From positions 7,100,815 to 7,164,814 of the forward strand of contig OX438742.1 of the NCBI GenBank assembly GCA_949316235.1: a stretch of DNA of 64,000 nt, in the 5' to 3' direction. Source of the stretch: Oegoconia quadripuncta. Its lineage: Eukaryota > Arthropoda > Insecta > Lepidoptera > Autostichidae. Shown one piece after another: positions 1 to 9,905 of the stretch (position 1 is its first letter; each line of letters starts with the position of its first letter). Under the pieces are notes generated by a model. It had not been told where the DNA came from, searched no databases, and worked only from the letters and a program-made list of their open reading frames with translations. The position numbers and the translations under genes are program-made.

Positions 1-240
1 GCAAACCTCACGAAATAATCAGCGAAATCAACGAAATGCAAATAATCCCTCCTAATCCCTAGCAAACATTTTCAAGCGCAATAGAAGAATGTCGTAAACG
101 ACTGTAACGCGGCCGGTTGCCACTTTGCCATATAAGGTTATCGGAAAAACAAAACGTAAGCGCGTTTTAAAATACAGTCTCACCGCCACTCTTAGCCAAT
201 GCATTATATTTTGACCAAATTTTCGTTTGTTTATTTCATT
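1..240. other. Unannotated left edge
   Basis: AT-rich sequence with no coding frame or repeat I recognise. Confidence 0.4.
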
Positions 241-266
241 TGTGTAATGTTCGAGTAGAATAAAAT

Positions 267-1250
267 TAATCGTTTGACTATTTCTTCTTGTAAACTTGTA
301 ATAAGTATAAGTAAGTATAAGTATAAAAGCCAGTCTAGTCTTATCCAGAGTTTTCCTTTAATTTTATTTATATTCGTATTAAAAGCAGAAGGGGAGGCAT
401 TCGCCCAGCAGTGGGACGCTATAGGCTAGATTAAATTAGAAGATGTGTCCCACTACGCTGGACAGTCGATTTTTTTATGTACCAATAGTAGAAGGGGGCA
501 TTACCATATCTCTAATACAGCTGGGACCAGCTGAGGTTTCTTCGTCAGATATAAAGTAAATCGTTCGACTATTTCTTCTTGTAAACTTGTAAGTATAAGT
601 ATAAAAGCCAGTGTAGTCTTATCCTGAGTTTTCCTTTAATTTTATTTATATGCGTATTATAAGCAGAAGGGGAAGCATGCGCCCAGCAGTGGGATGCTAT
701 AGGCTAGATTAAATTAGAAGATGTGTCCCACCACGCTGGATTTTTGCAATGACAGTCGATTTTTCTATGTACCAGTAGTAAAAGGGGGCATTACCATATC
801 TCTAATACAGCTGAGACCAGCTGAGGGTTCTTCATCAGATACTTCAGACCTTCGATTTTTGACATCAAATGAAGCCGCCCACCAAGTTGAATATTTTTTG
901 TAAAGGCGGTATATGTCGATCTCTAATAGTTTGATTGCAAAAATCCAGCGTAGTGGGACACATCTTCTAATTTAATAGAAGATGTCATTGTGTCCCACTA
1001 CGCTGGATTTTTGCAATGACAGTCGATTTTTCTATATACCAATAGTAGAAGGGGGCATTACCATATCTCTAATACAGCTGAGACCAGCTGAGGGTTCTTC
1101 ATCAGATACTTCAGACCTTCGATTTTTGACATCAAATGAAGCGGCCCACCAAGTTGAATATTTTTTGTAAAGGCGGTATATGTCGATCTCTAATAGTTTG
1201 GTTGGGCTCTTGTGTATCCTAATCAGGGTCACCAGGTACTCCAGATCTTC
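267..1250. repeat. Triplicated repeat (unit about 291 bp)
   Basis: Unit 1 starts near 271 and unit 2 near 562, giving a spacing of 291 bases. Unit 3 is partial and begins near 978. Each contains 'cgcccagcagtgggacgctatagg' (missing in unit 3), 'tgtcccactacgctgg' and an open stretch. In units 2 and 3 that stretch reads CPTTLDFCNDSRFFY then PAEGSSSDTSDLRF. The ORFs in units 2 and 3 are nearly identical, but this reflects copying of a repeat; there is no sign of a gene. The 'gcccagcagtggga' motif is common in lepidopteran repeat tails. Confidence 0.8.
934..1017. repeat. 27-bp perfect inverted repeat between repeat units
   Basis: Arms 934-960 and 991-1017 are exact reverse complements. The spacer holds a further 9-bp pair (CATCTTCTA/TAGAAGATG), so the whole segment could fold as one long hairpin with a small bulge. 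It arises where unit 3 of the triplicated repeat abuts an inverted copy of its own start. Confidence 0.95.
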
Positions 1251-1810
1251 GATTATCCTAGTTTTTATAGTTTTCCCTTTATATGGCCATTAAACCATAA
1301 CTCTGTACCAAATTTCAGCTCTCTGAGTTTATGGGAAGTACTAGTTCTATTTTGATGATCATGAGTGAGTGAGTGAGTGTCATAAATGCGAAACTTTGCT
1401 TTCGCTTAACTTCGGAACTAAATGACCTACAGACTTGAAATTTTGGATTTTAAGTATGTGATTATAGCTTACTGGATGACGAAACTTTCTGCGTTCTAGT
1501 CTTATCCAGAGGTTCTAAAATAGGGGCCTGAAAATACGGCGAAATGGTTCCAGTAAAGGATGGTACGGCAGTGTTTGCTCCGCGCTCGACTTGGCAGGGG
1601 CACTGCCGTGCCCTCCGATTAGTAAATAATTACAGATTGTAGTAATAATTTCGTTGAATCGTTTAAAAGAATATTCCAACGGTTCAGTATTAAGGGGCCT
1701 GATAGCGCGGTATCTTATTTGCGTTCGTCCTTTACAATGAAAATTATAGGTATATAATTGACATCGCCAGCATTTCCCAGTGGATATCAAGTATAATTTG
1801 AACATGACCT
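1251..1810. repeat. Dispersed repeat continuing from the triplicated unit
   Basis: Contains 'gagtgagtgagtgagtg' and 'gcgaaactttgctttcgcttaacttcggaactaaatgac', sequence I recognise as common in lepidopteran dispersed repeats. The minus-strand open frame 1515-1805 (96 codons) lies within it and looks like repeat-derived sequence, not a gene. The element type is unknown. Confidence 0.45.
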
Positions 1811-2879
1811 CCGGCTACGAAAATTTAAAGCTCAAAGCTCAAAGCACGGAACCACATTTAACCTAACGTTGTCCTTTGATTGTTCTAATTAAATCGCAAG
1901 TACAAAGTGGATATCCTTAGTCATTGATATAATGCACCAATTAGGCACGTGGAAGTTTAACACTAAACGACGTAGTTATTAATAAAATATTCCAACAAAA
2001 GCCTCACGCGCATTAAAATTTCACTCCTGAGCGGAATCTAAAGGGAATACCGGATAAGAAGTCGGTTTAACCGAATCGTTATCCGTGGGGTTTAATTATG
2101 TCTTTGTGGAGGAAAAAGACACGAGAATAATTCATGAGAAAAAACCTGAGGAAGACTTGTGTGGGCTGGGGGCATGGAGGCTCCGGTATTTCCCTTGGAG
2201 ACAGCGGCGTTTTTCACCTAAACCTACGTCACAATAAACATTTTCGTGCCTTAAATATTAAGGTTGGCAAATCTCTCAATATTTTTTTCTAATTGAGAAA
2301 AACTTCTTGCGTGGAATTGTGAAATGTAACTTGCGTCAGAATTTTTGATAATCAACAATCGTTCTCGCAAATTAAAACAAGATCACGAAATCTCACCTGA
2401 AAAAGCTTTAAACTTTAACTCGAGTTGGGATTAAATAAACATATTAAAAAGTCCATATTATATTTAAATATTAGAGAATTATGGTTTCCTGAACTTACAA
2501 TTATTTATTCCCTTTGCACCGACCGTCATTTTTTTCAATATTCGTTTTAAATGCAGAGGCAAGGTTTGAATTTGGAACTTAACCTATATAGGTTGCATAT
2601 ATATGTCTCCTTACTTTCTACATATAATATTAGACCTTATAATATTTAGCACCGTATTTGTGATGTTCTTGCGTTGTTTTACTTTTCGTATATTTGTGTT
2701 CGTGCTTTTTCTTTTAAGTGGCTCAGACAGGCCACAGACCGATACTTTGACTCAGATTTCATACTGATCACCTCACCCAGCGTTTTAGCCGCACAACCGG
2801 ACACTGGCGGCAATAAAGACGACCGATTGCCATTAATTATTAAAAAAAAAAATAACAAACTATTTCACGACTACTGCCA
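1811..2879. other. No gene seen
   Basis: AT-rich sequence. A 69-codon frame at 2674-2883 has no recognisable domain. Nothing else is supported. Confidence 0.4.
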
Positions 2880-3117
2880 TTGATCTGTAATATTGTTTCT
2901 AAAGTACCCAGTATACTACGTAGTTGTTTGTGCACACGGCAGCACGACCACTGCAATACTTCCAGTATACGCAGGTCTCGCTGCGTTCACATTTCTCGTA
3001 GCGTCGTACGGCCAGCTTACACTGGTATGTATACCAGTCCATACGTCCACGTATGGACCAGTCGTTATCCCGTCTCCTGTACAACACGACCGTGTAATTA
3101 ACACCCTCATTGGATAA
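2880..3117. repeat. Palindrome-bearing block open in four frames
   Basis: Four of six frames stay open across about 190 bases (two on each strand), because the block is locally GC-richer and poor in stop triplets. Two adjacent palindromes occur: ACTGGTAT-GT-ATACCAGT (3021-3038) and TCCATACG-TCCA-CGTATGGA (3038-3057). Origin unknown; possibly a transposon fragment. Confidence 0.4.
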
Positions 3118-3135
3118 ATTAAAGTTTGTTGTTCA

Positions 3136-3335
3136 TCAACATCATCTCAGCCCGTAAACATCCCGGATATAGGCCTTCCCTCGTTTGAGGGAGTATGGGC
3201 CATAGTGCACCACGCTGGCCCAATGGAGGTTGAGGACTTTCACATGCCATAGAATTTTTATTTCTCAGGCATGCAGGTTTCCTCACGATGTTTTTCCTTC
3301 ACCGTTTAAGAGTAATGGGATAAATGCACATAAAT
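3136..3335 (-). mobile_element. SINE-3 fragment, minus orientation
   Basis: Shows 'cagcccgtaaacatcccggatataggccttccctcg', 'cacgctggcccaatg', 'tttctcaggcatgcaggtttcctcacgatg' and 'ttcaccgtttaagag', in the reverse order of the 15.3 kb copy. The tRNA-like head is missing. Confidence 0.75.
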
Positions 3336-3681
3336 GATTTCTTTTTAAATACAGTTAATTTACGGTAATGGTTATTTTCAAGAATTAAAAAATATTGATA
3401 AAAACGGCCATATTTTTTAATTTATCGTGAATTCTGGAAAATACCATCAAACCTACTTAGGTATTATTTATAATTAGGTAACCTAACCTATCGCCTACAT
3501 ATAATAAATCTCAAACGCACTCACCTACATCATAGTAGGTACCTATTTTCAACATAACTTTAGTTTTTTACCCGCTGCCCAAGGAAGGAGGGTAATGTTT
3601 TTATATAATTATCTTGTAGGCTTCTCGAGTGCAGGTCAGAGCGATTTTTATAATTTATTCTGTATTTAACCTTTAGGCGGA

Positions 3682-3747
3682 CGCGAACACCGATCGGTGT
3701 CCAAAATACTTTTATACCTTCAACACTCGCGAACACCGATCGGTGTC
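3682..3747. repeat. Two copies of a 20-bp sequence containing a 14-bp palindrome
   Basis: CGCGAACACCGATCGGTGTC occurs at 3682-3701 and 3728-3747, 46 bases apart. Each contains the perfect palindrome ACACCGATCGGTGT. GC-rich arms stand out from the surrounding AT-rich DNA. It could be a protein-binding site pair or part of an unrecognised transposon end. Confidence 0.9.
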
Positions 3748-4490
3748 GGCGGTACACCCGACTTTCAACTCTCAACTGTAATGCTTATAGAGTTCCAATT
3801 CCTTTGGACTGTGTTTGAACTTGTTCTCTATTAAATTCCGCATCCAATAATGTGCGCCATGTCATGTTAGCTATGATATTTAGTCTGTATTTGCGAAAAT
3901 ATTTTTTTTCTCTTTGGGTGGGAGTATAGGCATAGAATTCCAACTACTGTTTTTTATTAGAACAGGCTTAGGAACCTGGCCATAGAGCTTCCAATTCTCA
4001 TAACAATTTATTGAATTACCCGTTTTTTTAAGAAAAACATTAAATAAATCTGTACTTTCCGTAAAAATACCAATTATATCGTGGATATAGGTATACCTAC
4101 ATATTACAACTCGTAACATTTTTCTGATTTTTTGTATTATAGCTGTAGTAGTGTTCATTCATTATATCCATAGATAATATATTCCCGTAGCTATAGCTTT
4201 TCACAGATTACAAATACACCCAGTAGAAGAGTATCTATAAACGTTTTTAACACCGCAGGTATTTTCGAAAATTTGACAGGCGCGTTAAGAATCTTAATTT
4301 ATCCAATGAGGACACCACTGGAGAGAATATACCCCCTTAGAGTCATGTTGAAATGACTAGCTATACAGGTGCGCTTTTTGACTTTTCGAATATAATTTCA
4401 CCGACGTATTTCACCACTTGTCTAAGCTGTGTTGCCAATTTCACCAAAAAGTTCTTATTCAACACACGCAAAATATTATGCTATACAATA
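3748..4490. other. No gene seen
   Basis: AT-rich. A 92-codon minus-strand frame at 3880-4158 has no domain I recognise and typical chance composition. Confidence 0.4.
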
Positions 4491-4499
4491 ACTTGGTTG

Positions 4500-4713
4500 A
4501 CGGATACTCGGGCGGACTTAACGAGTGATGTTGAATTTTTGTTCTTATTTCGTGAAAATTGAGCAGTTTGAGTTTTGAAGCTTAAAACGGCAGAATATTG
4601 TGCAGTAAAAGTAATTGAGTGAAGGGAAGTGTAAATTAGTGTGCATAACAAAGGTTTCGGGATGAAGCCGCGAAATATTCCGTAAAGCATTCTGCCAGTT
4701 TACTGAAGAATTA
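4500..4713 (+). mobile_element. Family R retroposon, old 3'-truncated copy
   Basis: Contains 'ttttgaagcttaaaacggcagaatattgtgcag', 'gaagggaagtgtaaatta', 'gcctgcgaaatattccgtaaagc'-like sequence and 'attctgccagtttactgaagaat'. These match the family R copies at 21.6, 46.8 and 48.0 kb with many substitutions, so this copy is older. It stops after 'tgaagaat', as the 46.8 kb copy does. Confidence 0.65.
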
Positions 4714-5335
4714 CTACAAAATGTTTTCGTGTTTAGGCTGAAGGCTTTACGGCTAAGCCATAATTAATAAAAAAAAACTAACCAATGACAAACAAGTCAC
4801 AACTGTCAAACTGACGATTGTGTAGGCCCACTTGATAGGAATGCGATTGACCAGTACAAAATGACAACGTGAGTCTGTAATTTTTGAAAGCGAACGTCTT
4901 AAAAATCACCACCCAACACATACACGAAAGATCGATGAAATCAAAGCCATTTTCCGAAGCACGGTCGAATTTAAATGGCCTGTAATTGAAAAGTTTAAAA
5001 TCTATTTCCCTGAGTCCATATCGAGATTGAGTGAGATAGCTTTACATTAACTAAGATAGATAGAACATTAAGTTATATTTGAACAGAAAATAAGTTACGG
5101 ATGTCCAAGTCAAGGCCTGTAAGCGAGTTTGTAAGAAACCCGACTGCATATTTTAATATTGCGGGCGCCATATTAGATTTTTTTAACATGAACTGTTTTC
5201 TATGACTCTCTGTGGATTATGGACATGTTGCACTTTAAAGTCGATCAAACCGTTTAGGCTACAGGAGGTAACATAGAAATTTACATACATATACACCCGA
5301 AAAACATTACCGTCTCTGAAGCAGTCAGGTTAAAA
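4714..5335. other. No gene seen
   Basis: Moderately AT-rich. 'aaaattgaac'-type tracts and no conserved frame. Confidence 0.35.
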
Positions 5336-5349
5336 GTTTAGTGGAAGTC

Positions 5350-5590
5350 TACCACTGTACGTTTCTCAAGAAACTTCCTACCGCATACGACCACCCTGTG
5401 GAACGGACTTCCTGCGGCGGTATTCCCAAACGAGTACGACATTCGAACCTTCAAGAAACGAGCCTACACCTTCCTCAAAGGCCGGCAACGCATCTGTGAC
5501 CCTTTTGGTGGTCCATGGGCGGCGGTGATTGCTTTCCATCAGGTGACCCGCATGCTCGTTTGCCGCCCTCATAAATTAAAAAAAAAAATT
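5350..5590 (+). pseudogene. LINE 3' end with RT C-terminal tail and poly(A)
   Basis: In one frame it reads [20 protein letters not shown], then [20 protein letters not shown], then QRICDPFG. This is the 'F..RT..LWN.LP..VFP..Y....FK...' tail that follows the RT domain in several insect LINEs. The frame is open to a terminal A-run at about 5578-5588, as expected for a retroposed 3' end. 5' truncated. Confidence 0.7.
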
Positions 5591-5820
5591 TTAATGTAGA
5601 ATAATTAGATATATTTCTCTGACTGGCACTCGAGATACCTACAAGATATTTATTTATTTTTTTAATGCACAACAGCAACAATTTCATTATAATAAAAAGC
5701 TAAAGTTATGTTATAAATAGGTACCTACAATGATGTAAGTTTGCGTTTGTGATTTATTGTATGTAGGCGATCAATAACATATGTCATACACAACGGCTGC
5801 AGTAAAGTGATATCGTGCAA

Positions 5821-5937
5821 CTATACAGGGTAAATTTGAATTCGTGTAATTCCCATTATCTGGTGACGTCACTCTTGATTACAAACAAGTTTCCCCAAGA
5901 AACCATAGTCGAATTCGATCAAAAAATACAAAGTAAA
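5821..5937 (+). repeat. Dispersed repeat, inverted partner at 44.7 kb
   Basis: 'ttgaattcgtgtaatt', 'ggtgacgtca', 'ttgattacaa' and 'aagaaacc...gaattcga' occur here in order and in reverse complement at 44665-44765. Starts with ATACAGGG, a possible transposon end. Confidence 0.55.
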
Positions 5938-6017
5938 CCATTCTGAACCCACCTTTAGTAATGAAGTCCAACAATTTTCGGCTAAATTCGGCAATGGCTC
6001 CTAGCGGTAATTTTGGC

Positions 6018-6498
6018 CTTATTGTTTACAGGAAGTGGAAATAAAATTGCTAAGGAACTGAAAGGTATGTTTGCTTTAGCATACGTACCAACAGAAGAAA
6101 TACTGTTATATTTTGACGACTTGTTTGGTGTAGTGGTTAGAAACTCTGACCACTATACCAAAAGGTCGCGAGTTCAAATCCCGCTAGGGGCATATGTTTG
6201 TATGATGTATACGGACACGCGTACCCGAGTTATGGATGTTTTCATTTATAATAAGTATTTATTTACAAAAAATAATGTATAAATGTAGGTAGTATATCAA
6301 CCATCTGGTTTCCACAACACAAGCCTATATTTGCTTACTGTGGAACTAGATGGCGCTGTGTGTATATTTATTATTATTATTTTGACGAGTGTGAGCTTTG
6401 CCCTGCCGATTTCAATAAGTACGTTAATAAGGCGGCATGCGACAACGGGTTTATTTCAGACATCACCGCACTTTATGTGTAGATTTATTTAATTACAA
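6018..6498 (+). repeat. Composite unit copy A (inverted copy at 11925-12640)
   Basis: Order: 'ggccttatt' then a splice-like ACAG, then 'ggaaataaaattgctaa', 'agtatgtttgctttagcatacgtaccaacagaagaaa', a SINE-1 (6112-6380), and a tail 'ttgacgagtgtgagctttgccctgccgatttc...ggcggcatgcgac...atcaccgcactttatgtgtagattta'. All of these recur in reverse complement at 11.9-12.6 kb. The SINE and both flanks were therefore duplicated together, or the SINE sits inside a larger mobile unit. Confidence 0.8.
6112..6380 (+). mobile_element. SINE-1, tRNA-derived
   Basis: Head with an A-box-like TTTGGTGTAGTGGTTAG and a B-box-like GAGTTCAAATCCCG, then 'taggggcatatgtttg', 'gttatggatgttttcatttataataagtatttattta', 'tatatcaaccatctggtttccacaacacaagcc' and 'gtggaactagatggcgctgtgtgtat', ending in a T/A-rich tail. 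The tRNA-like part cannot fold as a functional tRNA. Confidence 0.8.
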
Positions 6499-6524
6499 AA
6501 AAAAAATACAAAAGAAAATGTATA

Positions 6525-6790
6525 CAATACAATACAAATACACTTTATTGCACAACAGATAAGAAAATACAGTTTCAGAAAAGTGGTAAGAATAGAATGT
6601 ACAATTTGGCGACCTTATCACTAAAACCGATCTCTTCCAGGCAACCTACGGATATAAGGACAGTACATTTGAAATATTTATGTAGTATATCAACCATGTG
6701 GTAGCCACAACACAAGCCTATATATAGTTGCTTAAAGTGGAACTAGATGGCTCTGTGTGTATGTCCAAGAATATTTATTTATTTATTATT
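6525..6790. mobile_element. LINE 3' end (minus) followed by SINE-1 tail fragment (plus)
   Basis: 6525-6665 has 'atacaaatacactttattgcacaac' and 'gcgaccttatcactaaaaccgatctcttccaggcaacc', a sequence I recognise as a lepidopteran LINE 3' end in reverse. 6670-6790 has the SINE-1 tail (tatatcaaccatgtggtagcc...aactagatggctctgtgtgtat) without its head. Confidence 0.6.
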
Positions 6791-6904
6791 TCACTCTATA
6801 CCTATATTGCCTAATGAATGGTACGCTTTGTTTAAACAATACACAGTTTTCTAAGTACAAGAACAAATGATTATATCGTCCAAGTAGATCAGGGCAAAAG
6901 ATAG

Positions 6905-7075
6905 TGTTAGAAGCTAAATATGGTACGAAATGGCTTAATCGATTTTCATCAAACATGGCTAAGACCGGTCCCCTCGTTCGGGCTTGTATATAAAAAAAAA
7001 CCCGCACTCTAATCACCTACGCATCACTGAGATACGTCCGCAGACTGGACTCAACACTTCGTCATGTTCGTCGTA
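6905..7075 (+). repeat. Dispersed repeat with 'cgattttcatcaaacatgg'
   Basis: Family also seen at 16485-16690 and 40555-40745 (plus), and at 21020-21240, 30530-30690 and 33040-33235 (minus). Shared words: 'ggcttaatcgattttcatcaa', 'gcatcactgagatacgtccg', 'gactgga.acac'. Element class unknown; possibly a Helitron or a LINE tail. Confidence 0.55.
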
Positions 7076-7985
7076 GTTTACAATGACAATAAACCACAGC
7101 AACATGAATAATTCTACACAAAATGACGCGTTGATTACAAATATAAACAATACTTTGTAAACTTTACAGTTGTAAACGTAAATATATCCAATCTCCTTGC
7201 CGTAAACTCCCCCCTACCGCCCCCCACTGATTTCTTCTTAATATTTTATTTACGGGATTAGGCCGACTCGCTAGCTGGCGGCTCGTCGTTAGAGCTTCCT
7301 CCAGCCATTACGTCACTTTACGACGCAATTTCGCGGAACTCGCAGGAGTGAATAAAATTGTTGACAGTCCTGTAGTCCGAGGACCCGGACTCCGGCAGCT
7401 GGGAAATTGTTTTTGAAAAAGAGGGGCGAAGTTTGACGATAAATCGTTGCGGGGACGTGAAAATTGAAATGATTCGGAGATGTTAATGTGAATGGTACGT
7501 CCGAAGGTGCCAGAGGGCGTGTTGTGAGTATTGTTTCGACTTACCTTAACATGACGATTTGTTTGAGGAAATGTGCAGCGCCTCTAGCAGATAGTTTGCA
7601 TACGATTTTTTTACGTACTTTTCACGTAAACGCGAACGTGATGGTAAAGTTAAAAACGAGGCTAAGCTCACACAACGCAGATAGTTGCTGATTTTTGCCA
7701 TCGAAAATTATCGATTAAGCTAATGGACAATTGGCCACCCTTACCTTCAAAATAAGCAGAGTTAATTTATCATTTGTGGGACACTATATACCAACGTTTC
7801 GCCAAAACCTACATAAATATTTATTTTTTAGAACAGTTAGTTTGTGTATCTGTATCAGCGAAAGATATAGAGGATATAGTGGGTCAGGAGTTCTTAAAAT
7901 TTATAGTTTATGTTAATTCTAAGTACTACAAACTGTTTGCTATGGAAGAGCAAGGTTTCCTATCACAGGTATTTTCTTTTCAATC
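7076..7985. other. No gene seen; GC-richer non-repetitive stretch at 7200-7480
   Basis: 7200-7480 is richer in GC and CpG than its surroundings and shows none of the repeat families of this window. It could hold a regulatory element or an untranslated exon. The 60-72 codon frames at 7488, 7731 and 7774 have no recognisable domain. Confidence 0.3.
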
Positions 7986-7999
7986 TAAGTAATATTATA

Positions 8000-8136
8000 A
8001 ACTAGCTTTCCGCCCGTGGCTTCGCCTGCGTGGATTAACTTTATCGCAGAAACTTGTTTATCCCGCGGGAACTACTCACTTTATCGGGATAAAAAATATC
8101 CTATGTCTTAATCCAGGGTATATTCTACTTGATTGG
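8000..8136 (+). mobile_element. RTE-type LINE 3' fragment
   Basis: Contains 'ctttccgcccgtggcttcgcctgcgtgga', 'tatcccgcgggaactactcactttatcgggataaaa' and 'atccagggtatattctac', a very common lepidopteran RTE 3' sequence. Further copies lie at 30240, 30690 and 55165. Confidence 0.7.
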
Positions 8137-8346
8137 AGTAGTGGTTAACAACTCTGACCACTATACCAAAAGGTCGCGGGTTCGAATCCCGCTAGGGGCA
8201 TATGTTTGTGATGAATACGGACATGTGTAGGTACCCGAGTTATGGATGTTTTCATTTATAATAAGTATTTATTTACAAAAAAAAAATGTATTATACTGTG
8301 GAACTGTGGAACTAGATGGCTCTGTATGTCTAAGGATATTTATTTA
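8137..8346 (+). mobile_element. SINE-1 copy
   Basis: Head 'ggagtagtggttaacaactctgaccactataccaaaaggtcgcgggttcgaatcccgctaggggcatatg', followed by the usual body. The central 'atatcaacc...cacaac' part is deleted. Its T/A-rich tail runs directly into the heptanucleotide array. Confidence 0.8.
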
Positions 8347-8727
8347 CTATTTACTATTTGCTGTTTGCTGTTTGCTGTTTGCTGTTTGCTGTTTGCTGTT
8401 TGCTGTTTGCTGTATGCTGTTTGCTGTTTGCTGTTTGCAGTTTACTGTTTACTGTAACCTGCCATCTTTCATCTGTCAACTGTCATCTTTCATCTTTCAT
8501 CTTTCATCTTTCATCTTTCATCTTTCATCTTTCATCTTTCATCTTTCATCTTTCATCTTTCATCTTTCATCTTTCATCTTTCATCTTTCATCTTTCATCT
8601 TTCATCTGTCATCTGTCATCTGTCAACTGGCATCTGTCAACTGTCAACTGTCAACTGTCAACTGTCAACTGTCAACTGTCAACTGTCAACTGTCATCTGT
8701 CCTCTGTCCTCTGTCGTCTGTCATATG
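8342..8727. repeat. Heptanucleotide array with four successive motifs
   Basis: Period 7 is kept for about 385 bases while the motif changes: TTTACTA, then TTTGCTG (to about 8455), TTTCATC (about 8463-8610), TGTCAAC (about 8625-8690), and finally TGTCCTC/TGTCATC. Open frames of 127-205 codons here are products of the array, since a 7-base period cycles through all three frames. Confidence 0.95.
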
Positions 8728-8741
8728 TTATTTATTATTAG

Positions 8742-8960
8742 AGATGGGCCTAATGTGGTTTGAACCGAATACGAACTTCGGCCGAACATTCGGTAAAAAT
8801 GAAAAATTCGGCGAAGTTCGGCCGAACTTCTGTTCAATTTCGCCGCGCTTTTTCGTGTTATGACTTGTTTACGCACTTGCTGCAAATATTGCTAGATGTG
8901 CCCCGCCCGCACTCCGCGCTTCCCCGCGGGGCCGTTAGCCAGCTAGTCATTCAGCTTTGT
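8742..8960 (+). repeat. Dispersed repeat with TTCGGCCGAA motifs
   Basis: Begins 'gagatgggcctaatgtgg', followed by 'cgaacttcggccgaacattcgg' and 'gcgaagttcggccgaacttc'. The start resembles a hAT end (AGTGATGGGC-like). Probably a decayed transposon. Confidence 0.45.
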
Positions 8961-9130
8961 TAAAAAAATATCTACAGGTTTGAACGGCTACAGGCTCACC
9001 CCCTGTCACGTGTGTATTTCTGTATATTTAATAAGGTGTACCTTGATTCCGATTTCAACCATTAAACTCGTAATGCCTTGAACACCCAAACACTAATATT
9101 TGGGATATCTTTAACCACTCCATTTGGGAT
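8961..9130 (+). repeat. Dispersed repeat shared with 20.69 kb
   Basis: 'acggctacaggctcaccccctgtcacgtgtgtatttctg', 'aaggtg.acc.tg' and 'gaacacccaaaca.taat.tttg' recur at 20690-20910, where the copy is split by a SINE-4 fragment. Confidence 0.6.
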
Positions 9131-9650
9131 ATGGAGGGTTTCAAAACAGCGCATCCCACTCACATATAACATGTGTCCACCAAATACAATAAAAGGCAGC
9201 GCAAGGACAGCAGCAATCGATAATCAGCGAACAATAAATGTCAGCGGGCCAAACAATGATTAGCAAAAAAAATGCGAGGGGACCGAAGGGGATTCGAATG
9301 ACATTAAAATTAGGCAGAACCGACAACATCACGCCCGTACGTTTAGCTCATTGTAGGGGGTCTAACGACTGAACGCAAGTGAAACTTGGACTGACTTGAC
9401 AAGAAGAGTTGTTCGATTACTGGCTCCAAATCCTCATAGAACACATTTTTTTTAGATCACACTCATGTACGTAATGGTTTCCCAAAAAAATACCTCAGTG
9501 CTAGAAGACGATAGTCTTTAATCAATATGTATGGCCAATGATGGTTATGGGCCTCATAAGAGAGCTCAATGTCACGCAAATAAATCGATTGATCGAGAAA
9601 ACGAATCAGGAATTAAGAAATCCATCGAATAAAGGTGATTGACATAGCCC
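9131..9650. other. No gene seen
   Basis: No repeat family or coding signal recognised. Confidence 0.35.
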
Positions 9651-9654
9651 AGCG

Positions 9655-9905
9655 GATTAGCAAATATAAGTAGCTGCGGGTAGAGCACATAGCTCGAAGA
9701 ACTGATGGCATTAAAGTTCTCGAGTGGAGACGACGCACCGGCGAACTCAACGTAAGTTGTCCACTCACAAGGTTGACAGACAGAAGACCTGACAGAGGTC
9801 GTTGGAAATCGCTGGATGCAGGCCGCTTCCAACCATCCACTCTGGAATTCTATGGGTGAGGCTTATCTTCAGCAGTGGACGTGGCTGAAATGATGGTGAT
9901 GAAGG
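9655..9905 (+). pseudogene. LINE RT C-terminal tail
   Basis: The + strand reads VEHIARRTDGIKVLEWRRRT, then GRWKSLDAGR, and in a shifted frame EAYLQQWTWLK followed by 'gatggtgatg'. This is the 'GHIxRRTDxRWxxKVLEWRPR...EAYVQQWT' tail typical of insect LINEs, with a TGATGATG-type 3' end. At least one frameshift is present. Related tails lie at 17.5, 31.1, 43.3 and 56.5 kb. Confidence 0.7.

Noticed and set aside
721..1170. Two near-identical 60-62 codon ORFs
   Set aside because: Parts of the triplicated repeat; the first unit is already interrupted.
1515..1805. 96-codon minus-strand ORF
   Set aside because: Continuous with a dispersed repeat and without recognisable domain.
8246..8863. 205-codon ORF (and the overlapping 127-codon ORF at 8358)
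   Set aside because: Produced by the period-7 array; the peptide is a repeating translation of simple repeats.
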